DNA from: EX4484-217-1 sp964496035
GTDB taxonomy: Archaea > Thermoproteota > Thermoprotei_A > EX4484-217-1
Assembly: GCA_964496035.1 (NCBI GenBank)
Contig: CAZBXI010000021.1
Location: forward strand, 1-23,702
DNA length: 23,702 nt
Direction of reading: 5' to 3'
The position numbers were made by a program, and so were the translations under genes. The notes under the pieces were generated by a model that made no database searches, was not told where the DNA came from, and was given only the letters and a program-made list of their open reading frames with translations. Positions 1-7,224 of the stretch are shown in pieces; within the stretch, counting starts at the first letter, position 1, and each line of letters opens with the position of its first letter.

Positions 1-1133
1 CTGTGGACTTAATCAGAATAAATACCGTTAATCCGCCCGGAAACGAGCTTGAAGCGGCAGAATTCTTAGCGTCTTGGATGGAAAAAAACGGCTTTGATGA
101 AGTTGAAATACAGAAGATAGATAAAAACAGAGGTAACATCATAGGTGTAATTAAGGGTTCAGGAGAAAAGCCTTCATTAATATTCAATGGACACTTAGAC
201 GTAGCACCACCAGGTGATTTAAGGCACTGGAAATACGATCCATTCGAAGGAGTAATAGCTGACGGTAAGATATATGGTAGAGGAGCAGCTGATATGAAAT
301 CTGGTTTAGCAGCACTTACAGTAGCTGCCAAGTATGTTAAGAAGCACGAATACAAGCTAAAAGGAGACTTAATCGTATCAGCTGTAGCGGATGAAGTACA
401 CCTCAGTACTGGCGCTAGAGTCTTCGCAGAATCAAAATGGTTCAAAAACAGTTGCGGTATAGTCATCGCAGAACCTACAGGGCTAAGGCTTGTAACAGCC
501 CATAGAGGAGCTTTATGGCTCAAAATAGAAACATTTGGTAAAACAGCTCATACATCAATGCCACATTTAGGAGTCAATGCTATATATCACATGACTAAGA
601 TCATAGAAAAGCTCCGTGAATATAGATTCAAATACAGTCCCGTAAAGATACTACCACCACCTACGCTTAGTGTATCAGTTATTCAAGGAGGATACAGGGT
701 CAACGTTGTGCCTGATCACTGTGAAATACAAGTAGATATAAGAACATTGCCTACGCAAAACCATGAAGAGATAATAAACGATATCGCCAAAAACATTGAT
801 GAATTAAAGAAGAAAGACCCAACTCTAAAATATAAAGTTAGCGTGATAGCTGATAGGAAACCTGTTCATACTGACCCGAACTCGCCTCTGGTTCAAAAAG
901 CAATAAAAGTAGGCAAAGAAGTCCTAAACATGGACTTAAAACCTGAAGGAGCACCTTTCTTCAGCGATGCTGCAGAGTTTATAAAGCATCCCGGTTGTCC
1001 ACCAGTAATACTATTTGCTGCAGCAGACACTGAGCAATCACATGCAATTAATGAACACGTAGAAATAGACGCATTAGAGAGAAGCGTCATGTTCTACATG
1101 GCCTTAGCTAAAGAAATGTTAGGAGAAGAATAA
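1..1133 (+). CDS. M20 family metallopeptidase / deacylase (ArgE/DapE-like), 5' truncated
   Basis: Zinc-dependent amide hydrolase of the ArgE/DapE/carboxypeptidase G2 family; the substrate cannot be read from sequence. The frame is open to the window edge. The first in-window GTG (position 3) lies inside the conserved N-terminal helix just before RINTVNPPGNE, so the true start is probably outside. Counting from that GTG, visible family motifs are the H64/D66 metal pair in FNGHLDVAPPGD, D97 in YGRGAADMKSG, E157 in IAEPTG, H183 in KTAHTSMP at the dimerisation domain, and H347 in SHAINEHVEID. The usual Asp-Glu-Glu box reads D130-E131-V132-H133, so the general base E131 is kept but the following metal-ligand Glu is Val. 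Length and end fit the family. A T-rich tract follows the stop. Confidence 0.9.
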   Translation, partial: VDLIRINTVNPPGNELEAAEFLASWMEKNGFDEVEIQKIDKNRGNIIGVIKGSGEKPSLIFNGHLDVAPPGDLRHWKYDPFEGVIADGKIYGRGAADMKSGLAALTVAAKYVKKHEYKLKGDLIVSAVADEVHLSTGARVFAESKWFKNSCGIVIAEPTGLRLVTAHRGALWLKIETFGKTAHTSMPHLGVNAIYHMTKIIEKLREYRFKYSPVKILPPPTLSVSVIQGGYRVNVVPDHCEIQVDIRTLPTQNHEEIINDIAKNIDELKKKDPTLKYKVSVIADRKPVHTDPNSPLVQKAIKVGKEVLNMDLKPEGAPFFSDAAEFIKHPGCPPVILFAAADTEQSHAINEHVEIDALERSVMFYMALAKEMLGEE

Positions 1134-1144
1134 AAGAGCGTAGC

Positions 1145-1173
1145 CTGTTTTATTTGTTTTTATTTCTTATTAC
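1145..1173 (+). terminator. T-rich transcription terminator
   Basis: Within 40 nt after the M20 stop codon lies a run of T clusters (TTTTATTTGTTTTTATTTC) without a strong hairpin, the usual look of an archaeal intrinsic terminator. Confidence 0.5.
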
Positions 1174-1256
1174 CACCTCTTAACTTCTTATCATAATTTT
1201 ATTCCTGATGCAACTTTTGTGCTTACAGCATCTGCTGAACACGAGCCTTATTTGCA

Positions 1257-1982
1257 TTATAGTAATGTAAACAGTTCACCATACCTCTTTATAGACCCAT
1301 GTATACCTAATAGTCTTAAAAGGTTCCACATGGTTGCTTGGTTGCTTGTCACGACAGGTTTTTCCAAGTCTTTTTCTAAAATATCAATTACTTCGAGACT
1401 ACGGAAATTTGTACAGCTAATGAATACGGCTTGTGCTTCAGGGCGATCAATTTTCTTTGCTAGTTCATATGCTACTTCAGGAGTAAGTTTGCCTACTTCA
1501 GTATCCTTTACTATTCCTAAACCTTTTATGCTCACAACTTCGATCCCTACTGATTCAAGATACCTCTTTAAGGCTTGGTTAATTTCGTCAATATATGGGC
1601 TGGCTACAGCAACTCTTTTAATGTCTAACGCTTTGAATGCTTCTATAACAGATGTTGTTGTAGTTGTAACTGTTCCTGGAAATACTCTCTTTATTCTCCT
1701 TATTATCTCTTGATCGTAGCCAGGACCTTTAATGAAACTTCCCGATGTACAACAAAAGGCTATAGCATCAACAGATGCGGGAATCAATAGCTTAGCTACC
1801 TCCTCGACTTCATCTATAAGCCTAGAAAGTGCTTCAGGTGTATTAGTACCAGGAAAAGCCATGCGTGAAACGTGAATTGATACTCCTTCCGGAGCCATTT
1901 TTCTGAACTCGTTTTCACATGTTGTGTCCGATGCCGGAACCAAAATTCCTATTCTAGCTCTCCACCCATACACTTTAGCCAC
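1257..1982 (-). CDS. Maleate isomerase / arylmalonate decarboxylase-like protein (Asp/Glu racemase superfamily)
   Basis: 241 aa, the usual length for the maleate cis-trans isomerase/AMDase branch. The two catalytic-type cysteines sit in FCCTSGSF (C78) and ISCTNFR (C190), one in each half of the two-domain fold. The N-terminal GILVPASDTTCENEF segment and SNQATMW near the C-terminus are also typical. The family isomerises maleate or racemises/decarboxylates small dicarboxylates by cysteine acid/base chemistry; the substrate here is unknown. The start is GTG. A TATA-like element about 30 nt upstream makes leaderless initiation there plausible. An ATG seven bases upstream is out of frame. The gene stands alone, convergent with the M20 gene, and its upstream side abuts the truncated end of an integrase pseudogene. 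Confidence 0.8.
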   Translation of the reverse strand: MAKVYGWRARIGILVPASDTTCENEFRKMAPEGVSIHVSRMAFPGTNTPEALSRLIDEVEEVAKLLIPASVDAIAFCCTSGSFIKGPGYDQEIIRRIKRVFPGTVTTTTTSVIEAFKALDIKRVAVASPYIDEINQALKRYLESVGIEVVSIKGLGIVKDTEVGKLTPEVAYELAKKIDRPEAQAVFISCTNFRSLEVIDILEKDLEKPVVTSNQATMWNLLRLLGIHGSIKRYGELFTLL

Positions 1983-2005
1983 CTAACATAGGTACTCTTA
2001 ATGAG

Positions 2006-2018
2006 AATATAAAAATTT
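2006..2018 (-). promoter_or_regulatory. TATA box of the racemase-family gene
   Basis: On the minus strand AAATTTTTATATT is centred about 29 nt upstream of the GTG start, the spacing expected for a leaderless archaeal transcript. Confidence 0.5.
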
Positions 2019-2038
2019 ACACATGATGTTTCACTATC

Positions 2039-2816
2039 GTCCAACATCTCCTAATCTCTATATGGTAGCGGTTTTGGGCAAAGCCATGCTTCTCCATTGT
2101 CTCTATCAGGGTGCCGGCCGTAGTACCATGACAGGAATACTTTTAGATGCCTCTCGAAGCCTGGCCAGTTAAGGGGTATTTCTCTCCTAAGACAATTCTT
2201 GATTGCATCAAATCTCACGAATATACCGTCGTCATCGTTGATATTGTTCTCTTCTTAAGTAACGTGTTCTCCTCTATATGGGCACTGGTAATCCTTATTA
2301 AGCAGAAGAGAGCATGGTATACGTCTACATATATCGTCTTCATATATGCTGAATACCACTCTGTCGAGAACTTCTCCAGGCACATATGGTGACGCGTCTT
2401 CGTGCTGGGATTTAGCCTTCACGGAGGATGGATAGGGGAACAGCTCTTTAATCTCTTCTTTATTTCATCCTAGTTATTTAAGAACTAGTCTCAGGGAATG
2501 TATTGCCGATACTATTGCGTCTCTAGTTCTGTACATGGTGTAGAGATGCTTTAAGAGTTCTTACTACTTATCCCTCGTTATCTTACTAAGAGGCTTTCCG
2601 AAAAGTTCTCTAGCAGCCCTGCATGCAGTTCTAAGCCTAATAAGCATAAGCCTAGTGTAGATTGTTTAGCCCGAAGCCTTGGCTTTGATATATGAGCTTT
2701 TGATCTTCATAAAGAGCCTGTAGTCTTCGGGAAACTCCTTCTTAACCTCCTTCAACAACCCCTTAATACGGATGCCGTCGATTCTCAATATACTCCTCAG
2801 GATCAATAGGTTTCAT
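2039..2816 (-). pseudogene. Decayed tyrosine recombinase (XerD/phage-integrase type), C-terminally truncated
   Basis: One minus-strand frame reads as recognisable protein for about 780 nt but is broken many times. It starts MKPIDPEEYIEN, shifts frame near 2781-2786, then continues IDGIRIKGLLKEVKKEF. In-frame stops lie at 2666-2668, 2561-2566 (two), 2474-2476, 2465-2467, 2255-2257 and 2051-2053. A further frame change around 2330 exposes ALFCLIRITSAHIEENTLL, which resembles the catalytic Arg box (TGxRxxE) with Arg turned to His. The main frame resumes with RREIPL and HPDRDNGEAWL, resembling the segment after the beta-hairpin Lys in archaeal integrases. The N-terminal part (LFGKPLSKITRDK, SAIHSLRLVLK) fits the SAM-like core-binding domain. 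The HxLR and Tyr boxes are missing: the frame runs into the promoter of the next gene. Pseudogene status is clear; the recombinase assignment is from motifs remembered. Confidence 0.72.
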
Positions 2817-2875
2817 TGATACTTACCTCGGCGGCTTCCCTCCCAGTAGAATAGAGGAAGCTGTGAGTATTTAAA
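2814..2875 (-). promoter_or_regulatory. Relic promoter and SD of the integrase pseudogene
   Basis: On the minus strand a TTTAAATA box (2868-2875) lies about 53 nt upstream of the relic ATG (2814-2816). A GAGGT Shine-Dalgarno follows at 8 nt spacing from that ATG. Both signals survive although the coding frame is destroyed, which points to fairly recent decay. Confidence 0.45.
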
Positions 2876-2956
2876 GCGGGTAAAATTGGGCTAGGACATC
2901 GAGAACAGAGTAAGTGGAGGATTTTAGAGCCTATGCTCCAGGTCCATCCATCGCTG

Positions 2957-3013
2957 ATAATCAGCTGAGACAGGTGCAGTCATCTTATCCTTTTTCCCGT
3001 GTTCATCATCTAT
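2957..3013 (-). ncRNA. Candidate box C/D guide RNA (predicted target: 23S rRNA peptidyl-transferase strand)
   Basis: Minus strand: box C AUGAUGA (3009-3003), C'-like AAGAUGA (2986-2980, one mismatch), box D CUGA (2964-2961). A 4-bp closing stem can form between AUAG before box C and UUAU after box D. No canonical D' box is present, and the C'-to-D spacer is 15 nt rather than 12. A TATA sequence (CTATAAATC) lies about 26 nt before the predicted 5' end. The 12 nt before box D (CACCUGUCUCAG) pair over 10 bp with UGAGACAGGU, the near-universal 23S segment around E. coli 2596-2605. The N+5 rule would place methylation near G2599. The rRNA match is from memory. Confidence 0.45.
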
Positions 3014-3031
3014 AATGTAATGTAGTTTCAT

Positions 3032-3042
3032 AAAGATTTATA
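3032..3042. promoter_or_regulatory. Shared TATA element between two divergent guide-RNA candidates
   Basis: AAAGATTTATAG reads as a TATA box on the plus strand, 26 nt before the start of the plus-strand C/D RNA. Its complement CTATAAATC reads as a TATA box about 26 nt before the minus-strand C/D RNA. One near-symmetric element could therefore serve both directions. Confidence 0.45.
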
Positions 3043-3065
3043 GTTTCCTTTTATCCTACATATGC

Positions 3066-3129
3066 TTAGATGATGATACGACGGTCTTCGGAGCTTGTGC
3101 TGTGAAGTATCTTTCTCTTCGCTGACTAA
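3066..3129 (+). ncRNA. Box C/D guide RNA, predicted to methylate 23S rRNA near E. coli C2590
   Basis: Plus strand: closing stem UUAG/CUAA (3066-3069 with 3126-3129), box C AUGAUGA (3070-3076), 12-nt guide (3077-3088), D'-like CGGA (3089-3092), C'-like GUGAAGU (3102-3108), 13-nt second guide, box D CUGA (3122-3125). A TATA box is centred 26 nt before the stem. The first guide UACGACGGUCUU pairs over about 11 bp, including one G-U, with AGACCGUCGUG, the conserved peptidyl-transferase strand at E. coli 2587-2597. The N+5 rule puts 2'-O-methylation at the C equivalent to 2590. From memory, yeast snR73 (Cm2959) and human U35 modify this position. The target of the second guide was not identified. 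The 3' end overlaps the stop codon of the opposite-strand mutase gene. Confidence 0.7.
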
Positions 3130-4514
3130 ACTATTTTCACACCCTTCTTCTCAGCAACTTCTTTAAGTATTTTTAGTGTCTTCTGGAATATTTCTTGAAG
3201 TCTTTTTTCCTTTCTTGCTTCTCCATATATTCTTATTTTAGGCTCTGTTCCTGAGGCTCTAACGAGAATCCATGATTTATCAGGCATATTCAATCTTAAA
3301 CCGTCTATTGTTAGTTCACTCTCGTAATCTTTGAATACTTCCCTCATTTTCTCATGAACTTCCTCTACTATTTCGTACTTTAGTTCTTCAGGTACTTTAT
3401 ATGATACTCTTATCTGCGGATATTCAGGTATTTCTTTGAGAAGTTCCTCTATGTTCATACCTTTCTCCAGCATTTCCTTGGTTAGTAATGCTGCCTGATA
3501 TATTCCGTCAACCCAATATCCCCAATCCGGGTCTATGAGCTTCCACGGTTCAGCAGCCATTACTGCTTTCTTCCCATATTCTATAAGCTTCTCATGTGTT
3601 TTACCTAGTTTTGTTCTTACAACTTTTCCACCATATTTCTCTACCACTTCATCTATAACAAATGATGTGTCTATTGATATAACCACTATTCCTTCTCCTT
3701 TTTCTTTAAGTTTAAGCATAGCATAGAATGCTATAAGTCTGTCATTTAAGATAAATTTCCCATTGCTTGTAAGTGCTGCTAATCTATCAGCGTCACCGTC
3801 ATGTGCTAATGCAGCATCAACATTAAGTACTTTAGCTTGCTTACCTAGTTCTACAAGCACGTCCGGTCTAGGTTCAGGTATTCTTCCTGGAAACATACCA
3901 TCGTAGTGGCAATTTACAGTTATAACTGAAGCGCCAAGCTCCCTAAGGATTATAGGTGTTATATTCGATGCAGCTCCGTTAGCGCAGTCAACAATTACTC
4001 TAATTTTCTTCTTGATTTTCTGTGGACGCTGTCTTGAAATAAGTTCTCTCATGTAATCATCAATTATTTCAGGGTAAAACTCTAGTCTTCCAACGGAATC
4101 CCATTTTGCATAGTTGAATTTCTCATTGAATATGATATCTTCTAATTTTTCCTCCATAGGTATTGTGAACTCCATTCCTCTACTGTCAAAACACTTTATA
4201 CCGTTATCGGGTGGGGGATTATGGCTAGCAGTAATTATAACACCTGCATTAGCGTTCAATGCAGGTACAGAGTAAGCAAGTATTGGTGTTGGAACCAAAC
4301 CTAGGTTCACAACATCTACTCCGCCGGCCATTAGACCTGAGGAAACTATTGTTGCTAGTAGTGGCGAGGTTAAACGTACATCGTGACCTACGGTGGTTAA
4401 GCCTTCTCCTCCGAGAAATGTTGCTAGAGCCAAACCCACTTTGTATGCGATCTCTGGCGTGACTACTTTACCATACTCTCCACGGATTCCCGCTGTTCCA
4501 AAAAGCTTTCTCAA
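3126..4514 (-). CDS. glmM: Phosphoglucosamine mutase / phosphomannomutase (alpha-D-phosphohexomutase)
   Basis: 462 aa, full length for the alpha-D-phosphohexomutase family, which interconverts hexose-6-P and hexose-1-P through a phosphoserine. Visible: N-terminal LFGTAGIRGEYG, catalytic Ser S97 in ITASHNPPPDNGIK, metal loop D239/D241/D243 in AHDGDADRLA, a sugar-binding loop AAEPWKLIDPDWG around residue 322 that differs from the classic GEQSGH/EPNGG forms, and the C-terminal phosphate loop RASGTEPKIRIYGEA. GlmS and a GlmU-like enzyme elsewhere in this window suggest glucosamine phosphate as a substrate, but archaeal members are often multi-specific (phosphomannose, phosphoglucose), so the symbol is tentative. 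The start is TTG, chosen because MRKLFGTAG matches the family N-terminus and a TATA-like AAAATAAAATATG lies about 30 nt upstream. Confidence 0.9.
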   Translation of the reverse strand: MRKLFGTAGIRGEYGKVVTPEIAYKVGLALATFLGGEGLTTVGHDVRLTSPLLATIVSSGLMAGGVDVVNLGLVPTPILAYSVPALNANAGVIITASHNPPPDNGIKCFDSRGMEFTIPMEEKLEDIIFNEKFNYAKWDSVGRLEFYPEIIDDYMRELISRQRPQKIKKKIRVIVDCANGAASNITPIILRELGASVITVNCHYDGMFPGRIPEPRPDVLVELGKQAKVLNVDAALAHDGDADRLAALTSNGKFILNDRLIAFYAMLKLKEKGEGIVVISIDTSFVIDEVVEKYGGKVVRTKLGKTHEKLIEYGKKAVMAAEPWKLIDPDWGYWVDGIYQAALLTKEMLEKGMNIEELLKEIPEYPQIRVSYKVPEELKYEIVEEVHEKMREVFKDYESELTIDGLRLNMPDKSWILVRASGTEPKIRIYGEARKEKRLQEIFQKTLKILKEVAEKKGVKIV

Positions 4515-4529
4515 CAGTAAAACACCGAG

Positions 4530-4583
4530 ATAACATATTTTATTTTGCTACACTATAAGGTTTAACGAAATAGTTTATAGAGC
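4530..4583. promoter_or_regulatory. Divergent promoters of the phosphohexomutase and TatD genes
   Basis: The 92-nt divergent spacer carries an AT-rich TATA-like stretch for the leftward mutase (about 4530-4545) and TAGTTTATAG (4571-4580) about 31 nt before the ATG of the rightward TatD gene. Both spacings suit leaderless transcripts. No obvious operator dyad is seen. Confidence 0.45.
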
Positions 4584-4606
4584 AAACGCGCATTTCATCA
4601 TGGTGT

Positions 4607-5377
4607 ATGGTTTTGATAGATGTGCATTGCCACATTCACGAGACTATTTTCGATAATGATAGAAGAGAAGTCGTTGACAGGGCAAGAAAAAACGGTGTAA
4701 AGCATATAATAACTTCTGCTATAAAACCTGGGGGAGTGGATAGGGCACTTAGGGTGATTAATGAATTTAAAGGCTACATCAGCTTAACTATAGGTCATGA
4801 CCCTATTCTTGTCGATGATATTTTATTTAGTAAGCAAGTTGAGTATGTTAGGAAGTACACAAACATAATCGTAGGCGTTGGTGAAGTAGGGTTAGATTAC
4901 TATTTTATTAGAGATCATGAAAAAAGAAGTAAACAAAGGAAGTTCTTCGTAGAATGGATTAGCATAGCTGAAGAACTAAACCTACCTCTCATTGTTCATT
5001 CAAGAAGCGCTGGAAAGTACGCTATTAAAGAAATATTAAAGTATAAATATTTTAATGTGGTCATGCACGCCTATGATGGTTCTGTAGGTTGGGCTATGGA
5101 AGCAGCTAAACACGGCATTTACTTCTCAATACCGCCGAGTGTTACATTCAGTGTTCAAAAACAAAAGCTTGTAAAGAAACTTCCTCTGGAATCACTGCTT
5201 TTAGAAACAGATTCACCTGTTCTCTCACCCTTTAAAGGTCAGAGAAACGAACCAGTAAACATAATTTACTCAGCTATGAAAATTGCTGAAATAAAAAATA
5301 TTTCTTTAGATAAGGTAATTGAAGTAACTACCGATAATGCCTTAAACGTTTTTAAACGTTTAAAGTTAAAAATTTAA
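4607..5377 (+). CDS. TatD family metal-dependent hydrolase (putative DNase)
   Basis: 256 aa TIM-barrel metallohydrolase of the TatD family. Metal-binding motifs in order: H8/H10 in IDVHCHIHE, Glu in GVGEVGLDYY, His in LIVHSRSAGK, His in VVMHAYDGS, Asp in LLETDSPVLSP. Bacterial and yeast TatD proteins are reported as 3'-5' exonucleases or DNases; the archaeal role is not settled, so a nuclease function is an inference from family. The ATG at 4607 is supported by a TATA box about 31 nt upstream. The 3' end overlaps the convergent phosphodiesterase gene by 26 nt. Confidence 0.88.
   Translation: MVLIDVHCHIHETIFDNDRREVVDRARKNGVKHIITSAIKPGGVDRALRVINEFKGYISLTIGHDPILVDDILFSKQVEYVRKYTNIIVGVGEVGLDYYFIRDHEKRSKQRKFFVEWISIAEELNLPLIVHSRSAGKYAIKEILKYKYFNVVMHAYDGSVGWAMEAAKHGIYFSIPPSVTFSVQKQKLVKKLPLESLLLETDSPVLSPFKGQRNEPVNIIYSAMKIAEIKNISLDKVIEVTTDNALNVFKRLKLKI
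5342..5361 (+). repeat. Tandem 10-bp palindromic repeat in the overlap of two convergent genes
   Basis: TTAAACGTTT occurs twice back to back, at 5342-5351 and 5352-5361. Each copy contains the palindrome AAACGTTT. It lies in the last codons of the TatD gene and covers the stop codon of the opposite gene. It may be only a coding coincidence. Confidence 0.4.
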
Positions 5378-5873
5378 CATCCATCGTTTCTACGTCTAAT
5401 ATTGCCACTGTTGCTTCGCCGCTTAAGTAACCGCACGCTTCTCCGGGGTTAATGAGTAATGTTTTGCCTATTCTTCTTAACTCCTTCTTATGTGTATGCC
5501 CGTAAACGACAACGTCAAACATGTTGCTTCTAGCTAACGCTTCGACAATTATACTTGATGTTCCATGAATTAAAGAAATGTTCTTATCATTAATACTTAT
5601 TGTAGCTATTTCAGGTTTCAAGTCTACGTTGAATTTCTTAGCGAACTCTAGTAAGAGCCTTTTTTCACCATCGTTATTGCCGAAAACCCCGATTATTTTT
5701 ATCCCAGCTTGGGCAAGGCGCTTAAGGGTGAATGGTGCAATCCAGTCTCCTGCATGAAGAATTAATTCGACATTATGATCTTTAAAAATCTCCAAGGCCT
5801 GATCAACGGCTTTAAGGTTGTCATGGGTATCTGAAATAAGTCCTAAAAATCTATGCGCCATTGTCTTCACCAT
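5352..5873 (-). CDS. YfcE/MJ0936-type metallophosphoesterase
   Basis: 173 aa calcineurin-like phosphodiesterase. All metal-site motifs are present: LGLISDTHDNL (DxH), LILHAGDW (GD), VFGNNDGEK (GNND), LIHGTSS (GH-like) and VVYGHTHKKEL (GHTH), ending with LLINPGEACG. Relatives hydrolyse phosphodiesters, including 2',3'-cyclic nucleotides in vitro; the cellular substrate is unknown. Two starts are possible: the ATG at 5873 (TATA-like TTATTAAG about 32 nt upstream, leaderless) or the ATG four codons later, which has GGTG 7 nt before it. The 3' end overlaps the TatD gene. Confidence 0.87.
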   Translation of the reverse strand: MVKTMAHRFLGLISDTHDNLKAVDQALEIFKDHNVELILHAGDWIAPFTLKRLAQAGIKIIGVFGNNDGEKRLLLEFAKKFNVDLKPEIATISINDKNISLIHGTSSIIVEALARSNMFDVVVYGHTHKKELRRIGKTLLINPGEACGYLSGEATVAILDVETMDVKFLTLNV

Positions 5874-5979
5874 GATATCTTCTATACTACTAAAACTTAA
5901 TAATTCTTAATCTAGAACTATTATGTAGGGTCTATTTCAACGTAGCTTTATGATTAAAAATTCCTTTATGGTTTAAAAT

Positions 5980-7224
5980 ATGCCTATAAAAATAAGTGCT
6001 ATGCTATGTGTGCAGTGTAAGGGTGTTAGGAGGCTTTGCGGAAAGCCCTTATGCCCTATACTTCTCAGGTTCAGAGCTTCGGTGAAAACTATTTCTCGAA
6101 TGAGAATTGAAGGTGATAACATAGTTTTCGGATTAACGCCTCCAACGCTTATAGTTGGTGAAGGAGGCTATCCTGAAGTAAACGTTTATGCTGGGATTGC
6201 TCCAACAGCTAATTCTAAAATACATGACGACCCCGAATTTTGGTGGGGAAGGTTCTCTCTTGAAAAAATCATTGAGCTTCGCTCTTCACTTCTACTTCCA
6301 CGGAAAAGATTTAAGGTGTCAGCAGCAAGAACTGGAGATATTTATGAAATACAATTAGCATCAGCTTCGAGGAAACCTGTAGATACTGAAGCTAAACTTA
6401 AGAAGAGACCTTATCCCGTACTTAGGTTTGATGGTCTTCTAGCGCCTTTAGGCCCTACAGCACCTATGGAGAGAATTAGGATTGTAGGTAATCCCTCAGT
6501 AGATAGAGTAGTTGAGAAAGCGGTTAATGATTACGATTTAAAGGCTAAGGATGCCGTAGTTAACCTATACAACAATGGTGTCTCTATTTACAACATTGTT
6601 AGGGTGTTTTCTGCAGGCTTATTAGGTAGGTTGAAAGAAAGGAAGCTAGTACCAACACGGTGGGCTATAACAGCTGTAGACTCTATACTTTGCGAGATGT
6701 TATCTAAGAAAATAAGAAGGTATAAACCTGTAAATAGCTACATAGTCTATCATGCAACATATCTAGGTAATCATTTCGAGATACTGCTTATACCTAGTGT
6801 GTACTCTTTTGAAATGCTTGAAGTATGGTTGCCAAGAACAGTATGGACTAAAGGATTTTCCTCACCAATAATCATTGAGAACTATGAACTATGGGATGGT
6901 AAGGTGAGACGAGGTATTGACGGGGGATATTATGCGCTTAAACTAGGTATTTTAGAAAACCTCTATCGCATACGAAGACAAGCCTTAATCATAGCGATAA
7001 GGGAAATAAGACCTGAGTACTATGCGCCTGTTGGAAACTGGCATATTAGGGAAAGTGCAAGGAGAATGTTTTCTAGAAAACCTGAGAAATTCAGTAGCTT
7101 AGCTGAAGCTTTAACAACAATTAGCAGAAGACTTCACATAGACATTAAGGATATAATTAACAATTCTGTTTTATTAAGAAATATTTTAAGGCAAGAGAAA
7201 ATAACGAAATATTTATCATTATAG
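5980..7224 (+). CDS. nre: Nre family DNA repair protein
   Basis: 414 aa archaeal Nre protein, a family linked in Haloferax to repair of DNA damage in association with PCNA. N-terminal zinc-finger cysteines are C10, C13, C20 and C25 in LCVQCKGVRRLCGKPLCP. The family core follows: APTANSKIHDDPEFWWG, FDGLLAPLGPTAPMERIRI, and the conserved C-terminal half around RRGIDGGYYALKLGILENL. The last residues, Q405-E-K-I408-T-K-Y411-L412, fit the PCNA-interacting pattern Qxxhxxaa, with Tyr in the first aromatic position. The ATG is about 30 nt downstream of CTTTATGA, suggesting leaderless transcription. The stop overlaps the convergent M42 gene by 6 nt. Confidence 0.88.
   Translation: MPIKISAMLCVQCKGVRRLCGKPLCPILLRFRASVKTISRMRIEGDNIVFGLTPPTLIVGEGGYPEVNVYAGIAPTANSKIHDDPEFWWGRFSLEKIIELRSSLLLPRKRFKVSAARTGDIYEIQLASASRKPVDTEAKLKKRPYPVLRFDGLLAPLGPTAPMERIRIVGNPSVDRVVEKAVNDYDLKAKDAVVNLYNNGVSIYNIVRVFSAGLLGRLKERKLVPTRWAITAVDSILCEMLSKKIRRYKPVNSYIVYHATYLGNHFEILLIPSVYSFEMLEVWLPRTVWTKGFSSPIIIENYELWDGKVRRGIDGGYYALKLGILENLYRIRRQALIIAIREIRPEYYAPVGNWHIRESARRMFSRKPEKFSSLAEALTTISRRLHIDIKDIINNSVLLRNILRQEKITKYLSL

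Noticed and set aside
1204..1240. GATGC/GCATC inverted repeat with CTGA nearby, as a hairpin or guide RNA
   Set aside because: The stem is only 5 bp with a loop of about 17 nt, box C is imperfect and the span is too short for a C/D RNA.
1219..1713. A 164-aa open frame on the plus strand
   Set aside because: It is the antisense of the racemase-family gene, whose minus-strand product carries clear family motifs; the plus-strand product shows none.
2147..2392. An 81-aa plus-strand frame in the long gap
   Set aside because: The opposite strand reads as integrase fragments across the same bases, and the plus-strand product has no recognisable features or SD.
2953..2965. GCTGATAATCAGC palindrome as an operator
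   Set aside because: It coincides with box D of the minus-strand guide-RNA candidate, which explains part of it, and no gene promoter lies close by.
4570..4601. ATGATGA on the minus strand (4595-4601) as a box C
   Set aside because: No CUGA box follows at a usable distance and there is no closing stem, so no C/D RNA is called.
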